A stretch of 18,771 nucleotides of DNA from positions 1 through 18,771 of the forward strand of contig JAHBAO020000134.1 in assembly GCA_018500065.2 (NCBI GenBank), read 5' to 3'. Source of the DNA: Octadecabacter sp. Lineage in GTDB: Bacteria > Pseudomonadota > Alphaproteobacteria > Rhodobacterales > Rhodobacteraceae. Positions 14,441 to 18,771 of this stretch are shown here, in pieces (position 1 is the stretch's first letter; the number at the start of each line of letters is the position of its first letter). The notes beneath the pieces were generated by a model. It saw only the letters and a list, made by a program, of their open reading frames with translations, did not search any database and was not told the origin of the DNA. The translations under genes and the position numbers were made by a program.

Positions 14441-14972
14441 ATGAATGATGATCCGTCCTATGACCCCGCCGATGTTGCCGCCCTTTTTGACCGCTGTGCG
14501 GGAAATTATCGCTGGTGGAGCAATGTGGGTTCGTTCGGGTTTGTGGATCGTTGGCGACGCGCGACCGTGCGGTAACTTCTTGCGCGCCCCCCTGCCCGAT
14601 GGAAATGCGGATGTGGTGGTGTCTACGTTTGGGCTGAAGACGTTTAATGCCGAACAGCACGGGATTTTGACGCAGCAGGTGAAGCGGCTGTTGAAACCGG
14701 GCGGCGCGTTTTCTTGGATTGAGGCGTCCGACCCGAAGGGCTGGATCGGCCGCCCGTTTTATCGGTTTTATATGGATCGTGTCATTCCGCTGGTTGAGAA
14801 ACTGTTCCTCAAGGGGGCCGAAGATTTCAGCATGGTTGGCCCTTACTCCAAAAGGTTTGGGAATTGCGAAGGCTTCGCACAAGCGATGCGCGATGTCGGG
14901 CTTGAGGTTACGTATCGTCGGCATTTCTTTGGCTGTGCGACCTCGGTGTCGGGACGAAAGCCCGTTGCTTAA
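14441..14972 (+). pseudogene. UbiE-like class I SAM methyltransferase, internal deletion and frameshift
   Basis: The first 44 residues, from the ATG at 14441 to a TAA at 14573-14575, read DPADVAALFDRCAGNYRWWS and GSFGFVDRWRRATV, the N-terminus of a UbiE/COQ5-like methyltransferase. From about 14585 a frame shifted by one base gives LPDGNADVVVSTFGLKTFNA, then LLKPGGAFSWIEASDPKGW, RPFYRFYMDRVIPLVEKL, the family's middle and end, stopping at 14972. The part between them in intact relatives, with the SAM-binding motif I (VLDxxxGxG type) and the following strands, is missing. I estimate about 60 residues. The protein could not bind SAM, so I call a pseudogene. It is divergent from tadA and just upstream of rluB. 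An assembly error is an alternative explanation. Confidence 0.82.
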
Positions 14973-14999
14973 GCGCGCTTGACCCACTAGGGCCAAGGA

Positions 15000-15857
15000 A
15001 TGACTGATAAACCAACTCCATCTGGCGATCGCATCGCCAAAGTCCTTGCCCGTGCAGGTGTTGCCAGCCGCCGTGGGGCCGAAGCCATTATCGAAGCGGG
15101 ACGCGTGCAGGTGAACGGGGTTGTGATTACCTCGCCTGCGTTGAACGTGACAGATCGCGACCGGATCGTCGTGGACAACAAGCCGCTTGCCGAACCGGAA
15201 GCCCCGCGCATCTGGCTGTATCACAAGCCAGCAGGCTTGGTGACGACAGAGCGTGATGAAAAGGGGCGCAAGACGGTGTTTGATGCCATGCCGCCGGAAA
15301 TGCCGCGCGTGATGTCGGTTGGCCGGCTTGATATCGCGTCTGAAGGTCTGTTGTTGTTAACCAATGACGGCGAGCTGAAGCGCACGATGGAACTGCCCGC
15401 AACAGGTTGGCTGCGCCGCTACCGCGTGCGCATCAAAGGGTCCCTTTCCGAAGCCAAATTGGATGAATTGCGCGCTGGGATCACCGTTGATGGCGTCGAA
15501 TATGCGCCCGTTGAAGTGAAGTTTGACCGCCAACAAGGGGCAAACGCGTGGCTGACGATGGGTCTGCGGGAAGGCAAGAACCGTGAAATTCGCCGCCTGA
15601 TGGAAGCGATGGGCGTGATTGTGAACCGCCTGTTGCGCATTTCATATGGGCCGTTTCAACTGGGCACTTTGAAACCTGGCACTGTGGAAGAAGTCAAACA
15701 ACGCATCGTGCGCGACCAGATGGGTCTGCGCGAGACACCAAAACCGACAATGGTTAAGCGCAACACCAAGGGCAAACACCCGCCGCCTAAACGCGGTACG
15801 AACGCGTCGGCAAAGGTGAAACCGAGCGGCCCTACGGGGAAAATGCCGCGTAGATGA
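15000..15857 (+). CDS. rluB: 23S rRNA pseudouridine synthase, RluB/RsuA family
   Basis: A 285-residue enzyme that isomerises uridine in rRNA. An S4 RNA-binding domain covers about residues 10-62 (RIAKVLARAGVASRRGAEAI, AGRVQVNGVVI). The catalytic domain carries Asp111 in SVGRLDIASEGLLLLTNDGE, and the family motif GLREGKNREIRRLMEAMG lies near 183-200, with RISYGPFQLGTLKPG after it. The last 45 residues are Lys/Pro-rich and probably disordered, adding to RNA binding. The ATG at 15000 has AGGG seven bases upstream. It starts 27 bases after the broken methyltransferase, so the two may once have been cotranscribed. RluB is favoured over RluE or RsuA by the length and the extended basic tail. Confidence 0.93.
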   Translation: MTDKPTPSGDRIAKVLARAGVASRRGAEAIIEAGRVQVNGVVITSPALNVTDRDRIVVDNKPLAEPEAPRIWLYHKPAGLVTTERDEKGRKTVFDAMPPEMPRVMSVGRLDIASEGLLLLTNDGELKRTMELPATGWLRRYRVRIKGSLSEAKLDELRAGITVDGVEYAPVEVKFDRQQGANAWLTMGLREGKNREIRRLMEAMGVIVNRLLRISYGPFQLGTLKPGTVEEVKQRIVRDQMGLRETPKPTMVKRNTKGKHPPPKRGTNASAKVKPSGPTGKMPRR

Positions 15858-15951
15858 CCCTTGCCCCTGTGTTTGGGGTGTACATGGTTAGTGCGACTGT
15901 TTTACCAAAGTCATCTGGGGACGTTCCATGCATGTTGAGAATGCTGTAACA

Positions 15952-15964
15952 TCGCCATTGGCGA
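15952..15964. promoter_or_regulatory. TCGCCA-T-TGGCGA dyad before the XpaC-TelA operon
   Basis: A perfect six-base-arm inverted repeat with a one-base centre, five bases before the ribosome site (GGAGG at 15970-15974) of the small membrane-peptide gene. It could be an operator or a leader hairpin. The 122-base gap after rluB also holds a short CCCC-N7-GGGG stem near 15865 without a T-run; no clear promoter was found. Confidence 0.28.
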
Positions 15965-15979
15965 AACCTGGAGGTGCGC

Positions 15980-16066
15980 TTGCCAGATACTGTAAAAATG
16001 ATTTCGTATGTTTTGCTCATCCTGCTGATGCTTGGTGTTGTGACCGGCTGGCTTGGGGGGCTTTAA
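15980..16066 (+). CDS. 28-residue single-pass membrane peptide
   Basis: A short gene with a TTG start: MPDTVKMISYVLLILLMLGV then VTGWLGGL. Residues 7-23 form one hydrophobic helix, with a charged start and a Gly/Trp end. GGAGG at 15970-15974 is spaced five bases from the TTG; a GTG at 15974 is also in frame but overlaps that ribosome site. The TAA ends two bases before the ATG of the XpaC-family gene, which supports cotranscription and coupling. I do not recognise a named family. It may be a small subunit or membrane adaptor of the neighbouring XpaC/TelA proteins. Genes of this size are often missed by automatic annotation. Confidence 0.68.
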   Translation: MPDTVKMISYVLLILLMLGVVTGWLGGL

Positions 16067-16068
16067 GG

Positions 16069-16941
16069 ATGGCAAAGAAGTTTGGCGGTAAGTTCAGCCC
16101 TGACGGGACCGAAGCAGGCGGTATTCGCGAAGCCGTTGTCGATGAACGTCGGATCACCGCGGCTGGCGCTAAAGCGAAGATTTTGTTTATTCTCGGCGTC
16201 ATATTGGCGTTCTTGTCCCTAAACGAAGGCGCACTTGATTTACTACTTGGTTTGGGTGGCGCAGCGGTGTTGACGCTGGCGGCTTGGCTGACGCGTGACG
16301 GCTTGCGTGCAGCAGCGGCCTATGACCTGCGCAAAGTGGCGCGAAAGCCGGTTGTGCCGCGCAAGCTTTTGGGGTCCATCCTGACAGGTGCCGGCATCAC
16401 ACTGGCGTCTTTGTCGAATGATCCCAGTATGTTGGCGGCCGTTCTTTATGGCGTCATAGCTGCAGGCCTACACATTACGGCTTTTGGAATGGACCCATTG
16501 CGCGACAAACGCATGGCGGGGATTGATACCTTCCAGCAAGACCGCGTTGCCAAAGTCGTGGATGAGGCCGAGGCGCATCTGGCGTCGATGAAGGACCATA
16601 TTGACAGCATTGGTGATCGCCATCTGGAAACCCGCACCGCGCAATTTCAGGCAACGGCGCGGCGCATGATCCGCACCGTTGAGGAAGACCCGCGTGACCT
16701 GACCGGTGCGCGTAAGTTTTTGGGCGTTTATCTGATGGGTGCGCGGGACGCAGCGGCCAAGTTTGCCGACCTGTATAAACGTCAGCGCCATGAAGACGCC
16801 CGCGGTGATTTCGAAAGCCTGCTCACCGACCTTGAGCAAAATTTCGCCGCACGAACAGACAAGATGTTGCTGGATGATCGCAGTGACATGGATATTGAAA
16901 TCAATGTGCTGCGGAAACGTTTGCAGCGCGAAGGCCTGTAA
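16069..16941 (+). CDS. XpaC-like (5-bromo-4-chloroindolyl phosphate hydrolysis) membrane protein
   Basis: A 290-residue protein of the XpaC family (PF10112). After a short charged N-terminus (MAKKFGGKFSPDGTEAGG) there are two pairs of membrane segments (ILFILGVILAFLSL, LLLGLGGAAVLTLAAWL; LLGSILTGAGITLASL, LAAVLYGVIAAGLHITAFGM). A long cytoplasmic helical region follows, rich in Lys, Arg, Asp and Glu and probably coiled coil. The enzyme name comes from the phenotype of the Bacillus gene; no catalytic motif of a phosphatase is visible. I chose the ATG at 16069: the frame is open back to 15928, but that extension overlaps the small membrane-peptide gene. telA begins 26 bases after its stop. Confidence 0.87.
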   Translation: MAKKFGGKFSPDGTEAGGIREAVVDERRITAAGAKAKILFILGVILAFLSLNEGALDLLLGLGGAAVLTLAAWLTRDGLRAAAAYDLRKVARKPVVPRKLLGSILTGAGITLASLSNDPSMLAAVLYGVIAAGLHITAFGMDPLRDKRMAGIDTFQQDRVAKVVDEAEAHLASMKDHIDSIGDRHLETRTAQFQATARRMIRTVEEDPRDLTGARKFLGVYLMGARDAAAKFADLYKRQRHEDARGDFESLLTDLEQNFAARTDKMLLDDRSDMDIEINVLRKRLQREGL

Positions 16942-16967
16942 ACCGGCCATTACCTAGGGGGACAAAA

Positions 16968-18170
16968 ATGTCTGACACAGTCGCAAAAAATATGGAGGCC
17001 GCACAAGCAAGCCTTAAAGATGTCGAAAAAGTCACAGCCGTGATTCTGGCCGAACCCAAGGGTGAGCTTGTCACACTGGAAGCCGCAAACAAGACCACAA
17101 CGACCGCGATCACCAAGCGGATGAAAGAGCTTGATATGGAAGACACCAATTCCATTATCTCTTTCGGCAGCTCTGCGCAGGCGGAATTGCAAGAAATTTC
17201 ACAATCCATGCTGCAAGGCGTGCGCAACAAGGACGTGGGTCCAGCCGGTGATAGCCTGCGTGAAATCGTCACTACCATTCGTGGCTTCAATGTTTCCGAA
17301 CTGGACGTGCGCCGCAAGCGCAGCTGGTGGGAACGTCTGCTGGGCCGCATGGCCCCTGCCGCAAAATTCGCCGCCAAGTTTGAGACGATTCAGGGCCAGA
17401 TTGACAAGGTCACCGATGATTTACTCAAGCACGAGCACGTGCTGTTGAAAGACATCGAAAGCCTTGACGTTTTGTACGACAAAACCCTCAGCTTTTATGA
17501 TGAACTTGGCCTTTATATTTCCGCTGGTGAAGCAAAGCTGGCGGAAATGGGCTCCAAAACCATCCCTGCCAAAGAAGCGAAAGTTGCCAAGGCGTCTGAG
17601 GCCAAAGGCGTGATGATGGCGCAAGAACTGCGCGATTTGCGGGCTGCACGCGATGATCTGGAACGCCGCGTTCATGACCTTAAACTGACGCGTCAGGTGA
17701 CTATGCAGTCGCTGCCGTCCATCCGTTTGGTGCAGGAAAACGACAAATCTCTGGTGACCAAGATCAACTCCACGCTGATCAACACAGTGCCTTTGTGGGA
17801 AACGCAATTGGCACAAGCTGTGACAATCCAACGTTCCGCCGAGGCTGCCGTTGCCGTGCGCGAAGCCAATGATCTGACGAACGAATTGCTGACAGCAAAC
17901 GCGGAAAACCTGCGCTCTGCCAACAAGATGATCCGCACCGAAATGGAACGCGGTGTGTTTGACATTGAGGCCATCAAAAAGGCCAACGCAGACCTGATCG
18001 GCACGATTGAAGAAAGCCTGCAGATTGCCGATGAAGGCAAGCGAAAGCGCGCCGAAGCCGAAGTCGAGCTGAAGAACATGGAAGCCGAACTCAAGGCGAC
18101 CTTGTCTGCCGCCAAAGCACGCGGCACAGCATCCGGCCACAACATCGGCTCCGCCGCTGGCGCGGAGTAA
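16968..18170 (+). CDS. telA: TelA-family protein (toxic anion resistance)
   Basis: A 400-residue protein of PF05816. It is mostly helical, with a central LGRMAPAAKFAAKFETIQGQ, then QSLPSIRLVQENDKSLVTKI, NTVPLWETQLAQAVTIQRSA in the family core and a Glu/Lys/Ala-rich coiled coil at about 330-385. No signal peptide or membrane segment is seen, so it is likely cytoplasmic or membrane-peripheral. The link with tellurite resistance comes from plasmid and Rhodobacter work on the family; it is not proven for every member. AGGGGG lies about five bases before the ATG. It follows the XpaC-like gene and overlaps the ribosome site of the DUF2927 gene, so all are in one operon. Confidence 0.95.
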   Translation: MSDTVAKNMEAAQASLKDVEKVTAVILAEPKGELVTLEAANKTTTTAITKRMKELDMEDTNSIISFGSSAQAELQEISQSMLQGVRNKDVGPAGDSLREIVTTIRGFNVSELDVRRKRSWWERLLGRMAPAAKFAAKFETIQGQIDKVTDDLLKHEHVLLKDIESLDVLYDKTLSFYDELGLYISAGEAKLAEMGSKTIPAKEAKVAKASEAKGVMMAQELRDLRAARDDLERRVHDLKLTRQVTMQSLPSIRLVQENDKSLVTKINSTLINTVPLWETQLAQAVTIQRSAEAAVAVREANDLTNELLTANAENLRSANKMIRTEMERGVFDIEAIKKANADLIGTIEESLQIADEGKRKRAEAEVELKNMEAELKATLSAAKARGTASGHNIGSAAGAE

Positions 18171-18174
18171 CGAT

Positions 18175-18771
18175 TTGATCCTGAACGCAGGCGGAAAATT
18201 AGGGAAAGTCTTGGGTCTTATGGCTCTGCTGACCCTTGCCGCCTGCGATCAACAAATTGGCGAGACAGGATTAGACAATTCGCCTGCGCCGCAGGTGCGC
18301 CCCGCCTTCAACCCGACGCAAACGGCCCCTGTCCAATGGCGTCCTGCCATTCGATCTGACGAAAGCCGCGCATTGTCGGTGTATTTCAGGCGCCTTCAGA
18401 ACGACCTAAAAACGCGCGGGCTTTTGCGTACCGATGGCGGTGGGCCGGACACCACATTTACCGACACAGTTTTGGCGCGCAATTTCGTGCGTATCGCGCT
18501 GTTTGATGAATTCGTGATGACACCAACAGGCCTGCGCGCCCAGCCGACCGTCAGCCGCCTGCGCCGCTGGGAACAGCCCGTGAAATTCACTGTTCGATAC
18601 GGTGCAACAGTCCCTGAAAACCAACGCACCGAAGACAGCCAAAACATCCGCAACTACGTGTCCCGTTTGGCGCGTGTCGCAGGGCACCCCATGTCGATGA
18701 GCGACACGGACCCGAATTTTCACGTGCTGATCCTCAATGAGGACGACCGTTTGGGCTTTGAGAGCGACCTA
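18175..18771 (+). CDS. DUF2927-type lipoprotein (partial, runs off the window)
   Basis: At least 199 residues, cut by the window end. The start is a TTG at 18175 with GGAG at 18164-18167 overlapping the end of telA; an ATG exists only at codon 16 and would lose most of the signal. The N-terminus has a hydrophobic signal ending LLTLAAC, so a lipidated Cys is likely. The body matches the DUF2927 pattern (VYFRRLQNDLKTRGLLRTDG, ARNFVRIALFDEFV, RRWEQPVKFTVRYG, FHVLILNEDDR). In Rhodobacterales DUF2927 proteins often neighbour the TelA/XpaC pair. The function is unknown; an extracytoplasmic sensor or partner of the membrane proteins is an inference. Confidence 0.83.
   Translation, partial: MILNAGGKLGKVLGLMALLTLAACDQQIGETGLDNSPAPQVRPAFNPTQTAPVQWRPAIRSDESRALSVYFRRLQNDLKTRGLLRTDGGGPDTTFTDTVLARNFVRIALFDEFVMTPTGLRAQPTVSRLRRWEQPVKFTVRYGATVPENQRTEDSQNIRNYVSRLARVAGHPMSMSDTDPNFHVLILNEDDRLGFESDL

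Noticed and set aside
14331..15224. Open minus-strand frame extending tadA to 449 residues
   Set aside because: The extension is antisense to the methyltransferase remnant and rluB, lacks family similarity, and TadA is normally about 150 residues.
15863..15880. CCCC-N7-GGGG stem after rluB as terminator
   Set aside because: Short stem, long loop and no T-run.
15928..16068. 47-residue N-terminal extension of the XpaC-like protein
   Set aside because: It overlaps the membrane-peptide gene in another frame, is Cys-rich and not membrane-like, and the ATG at 16069 fits the family.
17421..18140. 239-residue minus-strand frame
   Set aside because: Antisense of telA; composition (Phe, Gln, His, Gly) follows from complementing Lys/Glu-rich codons.

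Overview
The window looks like a chromosomal segment from a marine alphaproteobacterium of the Rhodobacterales (Roseobacter group). This rests on the protein sequences, moderate-to-high GC, a class A RNase P RNA of alphaproteobacterial appearance, and a gene set typical of that group (gatC-gatA pair, DUF1127 protein, DUF2927 lipoprotein, TelA/XpaC pair, cysteine-free L33). No phage, IS element, CRISPR array, tRNA or rRNA gene was seen. Genus cannot be fixed from sequence reading alone.

Layout. 1-3178: purine salvage/catabolism. A guanine deaminase (+) meets a CAP-domain lipoprotein (-) tail to tail, and the lipoprotein follows an 8-oxoguanine deaminase (-). 3213-4611: a structured intergenic repeat, a histidinol-phosphatase-like inositol-monophosphatase-family enzyme and an XRE regulator, all read on the minus strand. 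4612-6675: a regulatory region with two matching 18-bp dyads, then an NADPH:quinone oxidoreductase (+) tail to tail with a LysR regulator (-). 6676-7977: a LysR-divergent DUF1127 gene, a Bax-inhibitor-1/YccA-family membrane protein and a strong terminator. 7994-8739: a second copy of the structured repeat, an unrecognised 197-residue protein, and the rpmG terminator. 8763-10604: rpmG (L33), an aldo/keto reductase and rnpB, all minus. 10615-13806: AmpD-like amidase, excalibur lipoprotein, gatA and gatC, all minus. 13875-15857: tadA (-), a broken UbiE-like methyltransferase (+) and an RluB-type pseudouridine synthase (+). 15980-18771: a compact plus-strand operon made of a 28-residue membrane peptide with a TTG start, an XpaC-family membrane protein, a TelA-family protein and a DUF2927 lipoprotein that runs off the window.

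How the genes work together. Guanine deaminase and 8-oxoguanine deaminase send guanine and its oxidised form to xanthine and urate. gatC/gatA, tadA, rluB, rpmG and rnpB form a scattered translation/RNA-maturation set. The terminal operon appears to be an envelope-associated module whose real function is unsettled. The most interesting items are: (i) a roughly 82-bp repeat with three hairpins that show compensatory base changes between two copies; (ii) the tiny membrane-peptide gene leading the XpaC-TelA-DUF2927 operon; (iii) the paired 18-bp operators before the quinone oxidoreductase; (iv) a methyltransferase that has lost its SAM-binding core by internal deletion; and (v) two terminators with identical arms lying in inverted orientation around the unrecognised gene. 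All calls come from reading the sequence; no database search was run.
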